Source: Novosphingobium sp.
GTDB lineage: Bacteria; Pseudomonadota; Alphaproteobacteria; Sphingomonadales; Sphingomonadaceae
DNA: 8,099 bases
Direction of reading: 5' to 3'
NCBI GenBank assembly: GCA_027490345.1
Contig: JAIXYF010000149.1
Location: forward strand, 1-8,099
Position numbers and translations under genes: made by a program. Under the pieces are notes generated by a model, which worked only from the letters and a program-made list of their open reading frames with translations, had not been told where the DNA came from and searched no databases. Shown here one piece after another: positions 1 to 6,937 of this stretch (within the stretch, counting starts at the first letter, position 1; every line of letters starts with the position of its first letter).

Positions 1-60
1 GCGCGCTATGGCCGGGGCGAGCCGCTGGCGCATCAGGTCGATCTGGCACGCGGATACTGA
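1..60 (+). CDS. C-terminal end of an unrecognised protein (partial, 5' end outside window)
   Basis: The first frame reads 19 sense codons and then TGA at 58-60; the visible tail ends in HQVDLARGY. Third codon positions are mostly G or C, as in the real genes downstream. The piece is too short to identify a family. A second frame is also open here and closes at 62-64, and the frame of the next gene is open from base 3, so the assignment of this tail is tentative. No convincing terminator follows it. Confidence 0.4.
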   Translation, partial: ARYGRGEPLAHQVDLARGY

Positions 61-208
61 TTGATCGCGTCATCTCCTCTGCAGGGGGTGACTCGCGGTC
101 AGCGCTTTGTTACCCCTGTCTTCAAGGCTGTGCGGCGCGGCACTTGGTGTGCGCCGTAATGTCCATAGGGTCGCGACCAGATAGGCAGGGGGGTGGCGCA
201 GGCGCGCG

Positions 209-228
209 CGCTCCCGCGTGGGGGAGCG
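209..228 (+). promoter_or_regulatory. Hairpin enclosing the ribosome binding site of the acetolactate-synthase-like gene
   Basis: A perfect 7-bp inverted repeat, CGCTCCC (209-215) and GGGAGCG (222-228), encloses a 6-base loop. The Shine-Dalgarno sequence GGGGAG (221-226) lies 7 bases before the ATG at 234 and falls almost wholly in the 3' arm. In RNA the site would be paired when the stem forms. The sequence shows the pairing. That it lowers or regulates translation is inference; GC-rich DNA yields such stems by chance fairly often. The good Shine-Dalgarno spacing is also the reason for choosing 234 as the start over the in-frame ATGs at 144 and 159, which lack one. Confidence 0.45.
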
Positions 229-233
229 ATCAC

Positions 234-1904
234 ATGAGCGAAGGCACTGTTTCCGGAGGCAAGAAGGCCTCTGATCTGTTTATCGAATGCCTTGAAGAAG
301 AAGGCTGCGAGTACATTTTCGGCGTGCCCGGTGAGGAAAACCTCGATTTCCTCGATTCGCTGTCCCGCTCGACCAAGATCAGGCTGATCCTGACCCGCCA
401 CGAACAAGGCGCAGGCTTCATGGCTGCGACTTATGGCCGTCACACCGGCAAGACCGGCGTGTGCATCGCCACCTTGGGGCCGGGCGCAACCAATTTCGTG
501 ACCGCAGCGGCCTATGCCACCTTGGGCGGTATGCCGATGCTGATGATCACCGGCCAGAAGCCGATCAAGAAATCGAAGCAGGGCCGCTTCCAGATCCTCG
601 ATGTCGTCTCGATGATGGGGCCGATCACCAAGTTCACCCACCAGATGGCGAGCTCCGACAATATCCCGAGCCGGGTGCGCGAAGCCTATCGTCTGGCCGA
701 GGAGGAAAAGCCCGGCGCGACCCATATCGAGCTGCCCGAGGACATTGCCGACGAGCACACCGATTCGCGGCCGCTCAAGCGGTCGATGGTCCGCCGCCCC
801 AGTGCTGATCCCAAATCGGTGCGGCAAGCGGTGCAGGCGCTCGAAGCGGCCAAGGCTCCGGTGCTGGTGATCGGCGCGGGCGCCAATCGCACGATGACCG
901 GGCGGATGCTGCTGCAGTTCATTGAAAAGACCGGCATTCCCTTCCTCACCACCCAGCTTGGCAAGGGCGTGATCGATGAGCGCCATCCCAAGTTCCTGTG
1001 CTGCGCGGCGCTTTCGGCGGGCGATTTCGTCCACCGCGCGATCGAGGATTCGGACTGCATCGTCAACATTGGCCACGATGTGATCGAAAAGCCGCCGTTC
1101 TTCATGCGGGAAGGCGGGCCAACGGTGATCCACGTCTCGTCCAAGACCGCCGAAGTCGATCCGGTCTATTTCCCGCACATCGAAGTGATCGGTGATATCG
1201 CCAACGCGATCTGGCAGATGAAGGAGGACATTGTCCCCAATGGCAGCTGGACCTGCGGCAAGATGCTGGAATACCGCGCGGCGGAAGTGGCCCACACCGC
1301 GCCGCTGGCGGCAGACGCGCGCTTCCCGATCTTCCCGCCCTACCTCGTCAGCGAAATCCGCGCGGCGATGCCCGATGACGGGATCATCTGCCTGGATAAC
1401 GGGGTCTACAAGATCTGGTTCGCGCGCGGCTATACTGCCTATCGCCCCAACACCGTGCTGCTGGATAATGCGCTCGCCACTATGGGGGCGGGGCTGCCTT
1501 CCGCGATGATGAGCGCGATGATCTATCCCGAGCGCAAGGTCATGGCGATCTGCGGTGATGGCGGGTTCATGATGAACAGCCAGGAGATGGAGACCGCAGT
1601 TCGCCTCGGCCTCAATCTCACGGTGCTGATCCTGAATGACAGCAGCTACGGGATGATCCGCTGGAAGCAGGCCAACATGGGCTTCGAAGACTTCGGGCTG
1701 ACCTATGGCAATCCCGATTTCGTGAAGTACGCAGAGGCTTACGGCGCACATGGCCACCGCGTGGAAAGCGCCGCACACCTGAAGGAACTGCTCGCGCACT
1801 GCAACAGCACGCCCGGCGTCCACCTGATCGATTGCCCGGTCGACTATTCTGAGAACGACCAGATCCTCAACAAGGATATCAAGGCGCTGTCGAAGGCGCT
1901 TTGA
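234..1904 (+). CDS. Thiamine-diphosphate enzyme, acetolactate synthase large-subunit family
   Basis: This 556-residue protein has the full three-domain layout of the ThDP-dependent acetolactate synthase/pyruvate decarboxylase superfamily. The N-terminal PYR domain carries GVPGEENLDFL (about 30-40), the cofactor-activating Glu57 in TRHEQGAGFMA, and GPGATNFVT (82-90). A central domain spans about 205-340. The C-terminal PP domain has the ThDP/Mg motif GDG (441-443) running to Asn468-Asp469 in LNDSSYG. By eye, Glu57, Phe119 and Gln120 keep the exact spacing of Glu47, Phe109 and Gln110 of E. coli AHAS II. The AHAS Lys159 position is Glu169 in LPED, the ARFDDR segment reads GHDVIEK, and the Trp464 position is Lys478. 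The C-terminal end (PDFVKYAEAYGAHG, then PVDYSEN) resembles catabolic AlsS. Known family chemistry is decarboxylation of a 2-oxoacid followed by carboligation; the true substrate here is unknown. No IlvN-like small subunit is adjacent. The next gene is an aldehyde dehydrogenase on the same strand, so a decarboxylase feeding it is a reasonable alternative. The family call is firm; acetolactate synthesis is not. Confidence 0.92.
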   Translation: MSEGTVSGGKKASDLFIECLEEEGCEYIFGVPGEENLDFLDSLSRSTKIRLILTRHEQGAGFMAATYGRHTGKTGVCIATLGPGATNFVTAAAYATLGGMPMLMITGQKPIKKSKQGRFQILDVVSMMGPITKFTHQMASSDNIPSRVREAYRLAEEEKPGATHIELPEDIADEHTDSRPLKRSMVRRPSADPKSVRQAVQALEAAKAPVLVIGAGANRTMTGRMLLQFIEKTGIPFLTTQLGKGVIDERHPKFLCCAALSAGDFVHRAIEDSDCIVNIGHDVIEKPPFFMREGGPTVIHVSSKTAEVDPVYFPHIEVIGDIANAIWQMKEDIVPNGSWTCGKMLEYRAAEVAHTAPLAADARFPIFPPYLVSEIRAAMPDDGIICLDNGVYKIWFARGYTAYRPNTVLLDNALATMGAGLPSAMMSAMIYPERKVMAICGDGGFMMNSQEMETAVRLGLNLTVLILNDSSYGMIRWKQANMGFEDFGLTYGNPDFVKYAEAYGAHGHRVESAAHLKELLAHCNSTPGVHLIDCPVDYSENDQILNKDIKALSKAL

Positions 1905-1916
1905 GGTTTCTTTGTT

Positions 1917-2001
1917 CCCCTCCCGCTTGCGGGAGGGGTTAGGGGTGGGCCTGCGGTCTGCTCCAACGCCCACCCCCGACCCCTCCCGGAAGCGGGAGGG
2001 G
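1917..2001. repeat. Long inverted repeat with nested palindromes (sphingomonad-type intergenic repeat)
   Basis: Two 34-base arms, 1917-1950 and 1968-2001, are inverted copies matching at 31 of 34 positions around a 17-base loop. Each arm contains its own palindrome. In the left arm CCCCTCCCGC (1917-1926) pairs with GCGGGAGGGG (1929-1938) across TT; in the right arm CCCCTCCCG (1980-1988) pairs with CGGGAGGGG (1993-2001) across GAAG. The inner parts, AGGGGTGGGC and GCCCACCCCC, also pair. The element fills most of the gap between the two genes of region A. I recall closely similar units scattered between genes in Novosphingobium and Erythrobacter genomes, like REP or BIME elements; that is memory, not a search. 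It lacks a downstream T-run, so it is not a classical intrinsic terminator, though it could attenuate read-through or stabilise mRNA ends. Confidence 0.85.
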
Positions 2002-2005
2002 GGAG
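2000..2005 (+). promoter_or_regulatory. Ribosome binding site of the aldehyde dehydrogenase at the edge of the repeat
   Basis: GGGGAG at 2000-2005 ends 9 bases before the ATG at 2015. It shares its first two bases with the right arm of the inverted repeat, and the purine tract GGGAGGGG continues into the repeat. The site that sets this start is therefore formed partly by the mobile-type repeat. Folding of the repeat would bring a strong stem right up to the site. Confidence 0.6.
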
Positions 2006-2014
2006 CTGCTGACC

Positions 2015-3451
2015 ATGGTTCAATTGCAAGACGTCTACCCGCTCTATCTCAACAACAAGGCGGTGCAGCCCAACACCGATCTGGCGGTGACCGACAAGTT
2101 CACCGGCGAGGTCGCGTTTCGCACCGCGCTCGCCACGCCCGATGTGATCGACGAGGCCATCGCGGGCGCGGTGCGCGCAGCAGAGCCGATGGCGCGGCTG
2201 GCGAGCTATGAGAAGCGCGATGTGCTGGCATACTGCGTGAAGCGTTTCGCTGAACGCTTTGATGAACTTGCCTATTCGCTCTGCGTCGAGGCCGGGAAGC
2301 CGATTGCCGATGCCGAAGGCGAAGTGGGCCGCCTGATCGACACCTTCCGCATCGCCAGCGAAGAGGCGACGCGCAATTATGGCGAAGTCCAGCCGCTCGA
2401 TATCAGCCCCCGCGCCAAGGGCTATATGGGTATGTGGAAGCGCGTGCCGATCGGGCCGTGCAGCTTCATCTCGCCGTTCAACTTCCCGCTGAACCTTGCG
2501 GCGCACAAGATCGCGCCTGCCATCGCGATGGGCTGCCCCTTCGTGATGAAGCCCGCCAGCCTGACGCCGCTGGGCGCGATCATCATGGGCGAAGTGCTGG
2601 CCGAATGCGATGTCCTGCCCGAAGGCGCGTTTTCGATCTTGCCGGCAGCGCGTGCGGGGGCAGACCTGTTTACCACCGACGAGCGGCTCAAGCTCCTCTC
2701 GTTCACCGGATCGCCGGGGGTGGGCTGGGAGCTGAAGGCCAAGGCGGGCAAGAAGAAGGTCGTGCTCGAACTGGGCGGTAATGCGGCGGTGATCGTCGAT
2801 GCCGATGCCGATCTCGATCATGCGCTCGCGCGGATCGTGTTCGGCGGATATTACCAGTCGGGCCAATCATGCATTCACGTGCAGCGCGTGATCATTCACG
2901 AAAGCATCTACGAAACTTTCCGCGATATGCTGGCGGCCAAAGTGAAAACGCTGATTTCCGGCGATCCCAAGGCGCGCGATACGTTCATCGGCCCGATGAT
3001 CTCGGCCAAGGAAGCGCAGCGGCTGAAAGACTGGATCGATAGCGCAGTGGCAGGCGGCGCGACGCTGCTGGCAGGCGGCGGCTGCGAAGGCGCGATGCTG
3101 GAGGCCACGCTGCTCGAAGGCTGCAGCCGGGATATGGCCGTCTATACCGAGGAAGCGTTCGGCCCGGTGGTGATCCTTTCGCAGTTCAGTGATTGGCATG
3201 CGGCGCTCGAAGAAGTGAACGACAGCAAGTTCGGCTTGCAGGCGGGCATCTTCACGCGTGACATCCACAAAGTGCTCGATGCTTGGGACGGGCTCGATGT
3301 CGGCGGGGTCGTGGTCAACGATGTTTCGAGCTACCGGGTCGACAACATGCCCTATGGCGGGGTCAAGGATTCCGGGCTGGGTCGCGAAGGGGTGCGCTTT
3401 GCGATGGAAGACATGAGCGAGATCCGCAATCTGGTGATCCGGCGGGTTTAA
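2015..3451 (+). CDS. NAD(P)-dependent aldehyde dehydrogenase
   Basis: This 478-residue protein is a full-length member of the aldehyde dehydrogenase superfamily, which oxidises an aldehyde to a carboxylate (or acyl product) with NAD(P)+. The catalytic set is complete: Asn156 in SPFNFPLN, Lys179 in VMKPAS, FTGSPGVG (230-237) in the nucleotide-binding fold, the general base Glu252 in LELGGN, the nucleophile Cys286 in GQSCIHVQRV, and Glu380 in EEAFGPVV. The Glu-Cys distance of 34 is standard. The residue three after Lys179 is Ser182, where strictly NAD-specific enzymes often have Glu, so NADP use cannot be excluded. The GQSC-x-x-VQR block recalls the lactaldehyde/phosphonoacetaldehyde and 'family 21-like' branch, but I cannot assign a substrate. 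It is cytosolic, with no signal peptide. Placement after the ThDP enzyme suggests it oxidises an aldehyde made by that enzyme or in the same pathway. The start is fixed by the Shine-Dalgarno at 2000-2005. Confidence 0.95.
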   Translation: MVQLQDVYPLYLNNKAVQPNTDLAVTDKFTGEVAFRTALATPDVIDEAIAGAVRAAEPMARLASYEKRDVLAYCVKRFAERFDELAYSLCVEAGKPIADAEGEVGRLIDTFRIASEEATRNYGEVQPLDISPRAKGYMGMWKRVPIGPCSFISPFNFPLNLAAHKIAPAIAMGCPFVMKPASLTPLGAIIMGEVLAECDVLPEGAFSILPAARAGADLFTTDERLKLLSFTGSPGVGWELKAKAGKKKVVLELGGNAAVIVDADADLDHALARIVFGGYYQSGQSCIHVQRVIIHESIYETFRDMLAAKVKTLISGDPKARDTFIGPMISAKEAQRLKDWIDSAVAGGATLLAGGGCEGAMLEATLLEGCSRDMAVYTEEAFGPVVILSQFSDWHAALEEVNDSKFGLQAGIFTRDIHKVLDAWDGLDVGGVVVNDVSSYRVDNMPYGGVKDSGLGREGVRFAMEDMSEIRNLVIRRV

Positions 3452-3564
3452 CGGGGTGGTTTTGTGCACGGCGATTCGGCGCTTGAACGGCAGGCGCTGT
3501 CTGGCGTAACCATGGTGACGGGTCGCCTTGATGTTTTCCCGCCCGGCGCGCGATGAGGACTGGA
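3452..3564 (+). other. Spacer upstream of the cytochrome operon, with the start-deciding ribosome binding site
   Basis: This 113-base gap separates the dehydrogenase from the three-gene operon and is the likely place for that operon's promoter. I see no convincing -35/-10 pair. TTGAAC (3483-3488) is a fair -35 box, but the segment 17 bases downstream is a poor -10. ACCATGGT (3509-3516) is a short perfect palindrome. Near the end, GAGGA (3555-3559) lies 5 bases before the ATG at 3565 and is the best Shine-Dalgarno for the cytochrome gene. No T-run terminator follows the dehydrogenase. Confidence 0.4.
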
Positions 3565-5049
3565 ATGGTTCCATCGCAACAGGTGTTCGGGCGTATGAAA
3601 CGAGGGGCAATGCGGGGCATATCGACACTGGTGCGGCCGCTCGTGGCTGCCCTTCGCAGCGGGGTTCGGGCCCCGTTTCTCGCAGGCATGGCATGTCTGG
3701 CGTTGGCGTTTGTCGCGCTCGGAGCATCGCTCGTGCTGCGGCCCGCACCCGTGCGTGCCGAAGCGGAAGGCGGCGCGGGCACGCTGCGCGCGCATATGGG
3801 CGTGGCAAGCTGCGCAGGCTCCACCTGCCATGGCCGCAGCGTGGCCAGCGGAACCCCCGTGCGGCAGGACGAACTGCTGCGCTGGCAGGAAGAAAGCGCG
3901 CCCACCGGCGCACACAGCCGCGCTTGGCGCGTGATCGGCGAACCGCGCGGCCAGGCGATTGCCCGCCGCCTCGGCCTCGATAGCGCGGGGCTGGTGCGCG
4001 AATGTGCCGGCTGCCACGCCTCGGCAGGTGCAGCCAAGCTGGCCGACGGCGTGGACTGCGAAGCGTGCCACGGCGCTGCGGGCGCAGGCCCGGGCGGCGG
4101 CTGGCTTGCCCCGCACTACACCGTAGGCACCAGCCACGCGCGCAATGTGGCCCAAGGGATGACCGATCTGACGTCCCCACGCGTGCGCGCCGGGGTCTGC
4201 CTCGATTGCCACCTTTCGGGCGACGGGCAGGGCCAGTTCATCGCGCATCGCATCATGGCGGCAGGCCATCCGCGCATCGCCTTCGAGCTCGATTTGTTCA
4301 GCACGCTGCAGCAGCATCACGATGAAGATGCGGATTATGCGGCGCGCAAGGGCCACAAGACCAATGCGATGCAGATGTGGGCCATCGGGCAGGCCGAAGC
4401 GGTGAAGCGCGGCCTTGCGCTCTATAGCCAGCCGGCCAAGGCGAATGACGGCGTGTTCCCCGAATTCACCTTCTACGATTGCCATTCGTGCCACCGCCGC
4501 ATCTATGATGGCGAGGAGGCGAACGTCAGCGCCGTGCCCAATCCGGGGCGCCCGATCCACGCCGGTATGCCGCCGTACAACGACGAGAATATCATCCTGC
4601 TGCTCGCCGCCGCGCGCGTCGCCGCGCCCGCAGAGGCGGCGACGTTCGATGCACGGAGCAAGGCGTTTCACCGCGCCATGGGCGCCGGGCGGGGTGAGGC
4701 TGTGGCGGCGGCGCAGGCGCTGCGGCAGGCCGCCGATGCGCTTTCGGCGCGCTTTGCTGCCACAGCGTTCAGCCGCGATCAGGCCTTTGCCGTGATCGAT
4801 GCCATCGCCAGCGATGCCATCTCGGCGCGCTTCACCGATTATGCCGGCTCGGTCCAATCGGTCATGGCGCTCGATACGCTGCTGGGCGGCATGGTGAATG
4901 CCGGCATGGTTTCTGCAGGCGGCGCTGGCGGGCTGCGCATGCAGATCAATCAGGCTTATGCGGCCGTGCGCGATCCCAACGGCTTCCAGCCGATTGCCTT
5001 CCGCCGCGCGCTGGGCGGCGCGGTCCGCGCGATCCGGAGCCTGCGCTGA
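3565..5049 (+). CDS. Exported multihaem cytochrome c (cytochrome c554-like)
   Basis: This is a 494-residue exported cytochrome. A long basic N-terminal region is followed by a hydrophobic stretch (about 37-57) and a likely signal-peptidase site after VRA at 65, placing the protein in the periplasm, or anchored there if uncleaved. Four canonical haem motifs are visible: CAGCH (147-151), CEACH (165-169), CLDCH (212-216) and CHSCH (306-310). A fifth, CAGSTCH (83-89), is CX4CH. His184, His191, His228 and His235 (in AHRIMAAGHPR) are candidate distal ligands. The pattern of PRG-x-x-IARRLGL before the second motif and MAAGHPRIAFEL after the fourth resembles the cytochrome c554 multihaem family as I recall it. 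The C-terminal third (about 345-494) is Ala-rich and probably helical, without Cys. The role would be electron transfer; the partners are unknown. The start at 3565 is chosen for its GAGGA site. In-frame ATGs at 3553, 3595 and 3610 are possible; 3610 has GAGGGG very close by. The stop overlaps the next start. Confidence 0.9.
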   Translation: MVPSQQVFGRMKRGAMRGISTLVRPLVAALRSGVRAPFLAGMACLALAFVALGASLVLRPAPVRAEAEGGAGTLRAHMGVASCAGSTCHGRSVASGTPVRQDELLRWQEESAPTGAHSRAWRVIGEPRGQAIARRLGLDSAGLVRECAGCHASAGAAKLADGVDCEACHGAAGAGPGGGWLAPHYTVGTSHARNVAQGMTDLTSPRVRAGVCLDCHLSGDGQGQFIAHRIMAAGHPRIAFELDLFSTLQQHHDEDADYAARKGHKTNAMQMWAIGQAEAVKRGLALYSQPAKANDGVFPEFTFYDCHSCHRRIYDGEEANVSAVPNPGRPIHAGMPPYNDENIILLLAAARVAAPAEAATFDARSKAFHRAMGAGRGEAVAAAQALRQAADALSARFAATAFSRDQAFAVIDAIASDAISARFTDYAGSVQSVMALDTLLGGMVNAGMVSAGGAGGLRMQINQAYAAVRDPNGFQPIAFRRALGGAVRAIRSLR

Positions 5050-5051
5050 TG
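5047..5051 (+). other. TGATG stop/start overlap (cytochrome to GlcG/HbpS-domain gene)
   Basis: The cytochrome stop TGA (5047-5049) shares its last base with the ATG (5049-5051) of the next gene. GGAG at 5036-5039 lies 9 bases before that ATG, inside the end of the cytochrome gene. This arrangement is typical of translational coupling and supports one operon. Confidence 0.85.
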
Positions 5052-6935
5052 CTGCGCCGCCGCGCTGGGGGGCATCTTGCCGCGTGGCTGGCGCTGCTGG
5101 GCATGGTGCTTTCGGGCCTCGCGCCCGTGGCTGCGGGCAGCGCGGCGGCAGCGGTCTATGTCGCACCATCCCGCCAGGCGCTGACCATTGCCAACGTGCA
5201 GCGAGTGATCGCGCAGGCAGCGGGTGAGGCGAAGGCGCGCGGGGCCAAGGCGACGATTGCCGTGGTCGACCGGGTGGGCAATGTGCTGGCGGTTTACCGC
5301 ATGACCGGCGCCCGAACGACCATGCGGATCACCGCATCCACGCAGCTTCCCGCCACGACCTTTCCGGCAGAGGCGGGCGCTATCGCCAAGGCGATCACCG
5401 GGGCCTATCTCTCTTCCGGCGGTAATGCTTTTTCCACGCGCACGGCCAGCATGATCGTGCAGCAGCATTTCCCGCCCGCACCCAGCACGCCCGGCCTCGA
5501 AAGCGGACCGCTGTTCGGCGTGCAGTTCAGCCAGTTGCCCTGCTCCGATCTCAACACCCGCTTCCCCGGATCGGCAGCCCCGATCGATGCGATGATCGGC
5601 CCCAAGCGCTCGCCGCTGGGGCTGGCGGCAGACCCGGGCGGCTTTCCGCTCTACAAGAACGGCGTCGTGGTCGGCGGCGTGGGGGTGATGGCGGATGGGA
5701 TCTATGGCTTCGATCCCAACGTGCTCGATTTCGACAAGGATCTCGATGAAGCGATTGCCTTTGCAGGCCTGCAGGGCTTTGCCCCGCCGGTTTCGATCCG
5801 GGCAGACCGCATTCCCGTCGATGGCTCGACCTTGCGTTTTTCCGATGTGCTGGCCAGCCAGCTTCACCCGCTCCAATCCAGCTTTGCCGCGCTGGGCGCG
5901 GGCACCGGCGCGCTGGTTGCGGTAGCGGGCTTCTATGCCGGAACCGCGATCCTGCCCGGCGCGGCCTATGGCAGCGAACGCAGCGGCATCCGCTTTGCCA
6001 AGCCGAGCGAGTTCCGCAACGCCGAAGCGTTCGTGCTGACCAATGGCAGGGGCGTGAACCGCTTCCCGATCCGGGGCGGGGCGGACGGCGCCGAAGTGGG
6101 CACGGCGCTCAGCCCGGCCGAAGTGCGCAGCGTGCTAGAAGAAGCGTTCACGGTGATGAGCCGCGCGCGCGCGCAGATTCGCCGCCCGCTTGATGCCCCT
6201 GCGCAAGTGACGATTTCAGTTGTAGATAGCTGGGGTACGGTGCTGGGCCTCGTCCGCAGCCCTGACGCGCCGATCTTCGGCACCGATGTTTCGCTGCAGA
6301 AGGCGCGGACTACGGCGTTCTTTTCGGGTCCGCAGGCGGGCGCGCTGCTGCTGGCCAATCCTGATCCGGGCGCGGCGTCCACGGTGGCGGCTACCCGCGC
6401 GTTTCTGGCCAGCAGCACGGCGCTGACGGGCAAGTCTGCGTTCAGCGCGCGCGCCATCGGCAATCTGGCGCGGCCCTATTTCCCCGATGGCGAAGTGGGC
6501 CGCCCCAATGGCCCGCTTTCGCGCCCCATCGCGCAGTTCAGCCCCTTCGCCACCGGCTTGCAGACCGCGCTGATCGCCCAGACGCTGGGTGGGGAGACGT
6601 GCACGAATATTGCCAAGGCGCCCAATGGCCAGCAGCGGCTCGCCAATGGCATTCAGATCTTTCCTGGCTCCGTGCCGATTTATCGGGGCAGCACGCTGGT
6701 CGGCGCCATCGGCGTTTCGGGCGATGGCATCGATCAGGATGACATGATCTCGTTCCTTGGCGCACACTACGGCGGCGTGAAAGCGGGCGGCGCTATCGGC
6801 AATGCGCCAAAGGCCGCGCGGTCTGATCGGATCGTGGTGAAAGTGGGCGAAGCAGGCGTGCGCCTGCGCTATGTGAACTGCCCCTTCGCGCCGTTCCTCG
6901 ATACCGCCGCGCAAAATGTGTGCGAGGGCCTGTGA
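5049..6935 (+). CDS. Secreted protein with two GlcG/HbpS-type (DUF336) haem-binding domains
   Basis: This 628-residue protein begins with an export signal: MLRRR, a hydrophobic core (about 10-28) and an Ala-rich cleavage region near 30-35. Two domains of the GlcG/HbpS family follow. Domain 1 (about 42-240) has ATIAVVDRVGNVLAVYRMTGA (from 68) and closes with GGFPLYKNGVVVGGVGVMADG. Domain 2 (about 355-575) has VTISVVDSWGTVLGLVR (from 387) and closes with GSVPIYRGSTLVGAIGVSGDG. FSTRTA (128-133) and FSARAI (465-470) are also equivalent, so the two halves arose by duplication. Usual family members are single domains of roughly 130-170 residues, so this copy is about four times longer, with large insertions. 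Family members such as HbpS bind haem or cobalamin, but I cannot point to a proven ligand residue here. Four cysteines (165, 518, 611, 625) could form disulfides in the periplasm. Coupling to the cytochrome and to a barrel-like protein implies an envelope redox or haem-handling role, which is inference. Confidence 0.88.
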   Translation: MLRRRAGGHLAAWLALLGMVLSGLAPVAAGSAAAAVYVAPSRQALTIANVQRVIAQAAGEAKARGAKATIAVVDRVGNVLAVYRMTGARTTMRITASTQLPATTFPAEAGAIAKAITGAYLSSGGNAFSTRTASMIVQQHFPPAPSTPGLESGPLFGVQFSQLPCSDLNTRFPGSAAPIDAMIGPKRSPLGLAADPGGFPLYKNGVVVGGVGVMADGIYGFDPNVLDFDKDLDEAIAFAGLQGFAPPVSIRADRIPVDGSTLRFSDVLASQLHPLQSSFAALGAGTGALVAVAGFYAGTAILPGAAYGSERSGIRFAKPSEFRNAEAFVLTNGRGVNRFPIRGGADGAEVGTALSPAEVRSVLEEAFTVMSRARAQIRRPLDAPAQVTISVVDSWGTVLGLVRSPDAPIFGTDVSLQKARTTAFFSGPQAGALLLANPDPGAASTVAATRAFLASSTALTGKSAFSARAIGNLARPYFPDGEVGRPNGPLSRPIAQFSPFATGLQTALIAQTLGGETCTNIAKAPNGQQRLANGIQIFPGSVPIYRGSTLVGAIGVSGDGIDQDDMISFLGAHYGGVKAGGAIGNAPKAARSDRIVVKVGEAGVRLRYVNCPFAPFLDTAAQNVCEGL

Positions 6936-6937
6936 TG
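6933..6937 (+). other. TGATG stop/start overlap (GlcG/HbpS-domain gene to barrel-like gene)
   Basis: TGA (6933-6935) and ATG (6935-6937) share one base, the same junction as between the previous two genes. GAGG at 6924-6927 lies 7 bases before the ATG. The repeated coupling suggests the three products are made together. Confidence 0.85.

Noticed and set aside
82..118. Possible terminator hairpin after the first partial gene (CAGGGG with CCCCTG)
   Set aside because: The stem is only 6 bp, the loop is long (25 bases) and no T-run follows.
144..233. Upstream in-frame extension of the ThDP enzyme from ATG 144 or 159
   Set aside because: Neither ATG has a Shine-Dalgarno, the extra 30 residues are Gly/Arg-rich and unlike the family, and ATG 234 has a well-spaced GGGGAG.
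99..1973. A 624-codon open frame on the - strand, longer than the gene it overlaps
   Set aside because: It lies wholly antisense to the ThDP enzyme with its clear motifs. Its product is rich in Arg, His and Asp without recognisable domains, and its start lies in the inverted repeat. High GC makes such long antisense frames common.
1905..2014. Reading the inverted repeat as an intrinsic terminator
   Set aside because: The stem is strong, but no U-tract follows on the + strand; the bases after the stem are purines forming the next ribosome binding site.
3483..3512. Possible promoter TTGAAC plus GTAACC or TAACCA for the cytochrome operon
   Set aside because: The -10 candidate matches the consensus poorly at 17- or 18-base spacing, so it is not supportable from sequence alone.
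3512..3556. 14-codon open frame in the spacer before the cytochrome gene (possible leader peptide)
   Set aside because: It has no Shine-Dalgarno and no run of regulatory codons; a chance frame is more likely.
3694..3696. Cys in GMACLAL of the cytochrome leader as a lipoprotein attachment site
   Set aside because: The Cys is near the start of the hydrophobic core rather than after it, and position -3 is Gly, so it does not fit a lipobox.
2867..5169. Long - strand open frames opposite the dehydrogenase and cytochrome genes
   Set aside because: They are antisense to genes with complete catalytic or haem motifs, and their translations are low-complexity Arg/Ala/Pro sequences.
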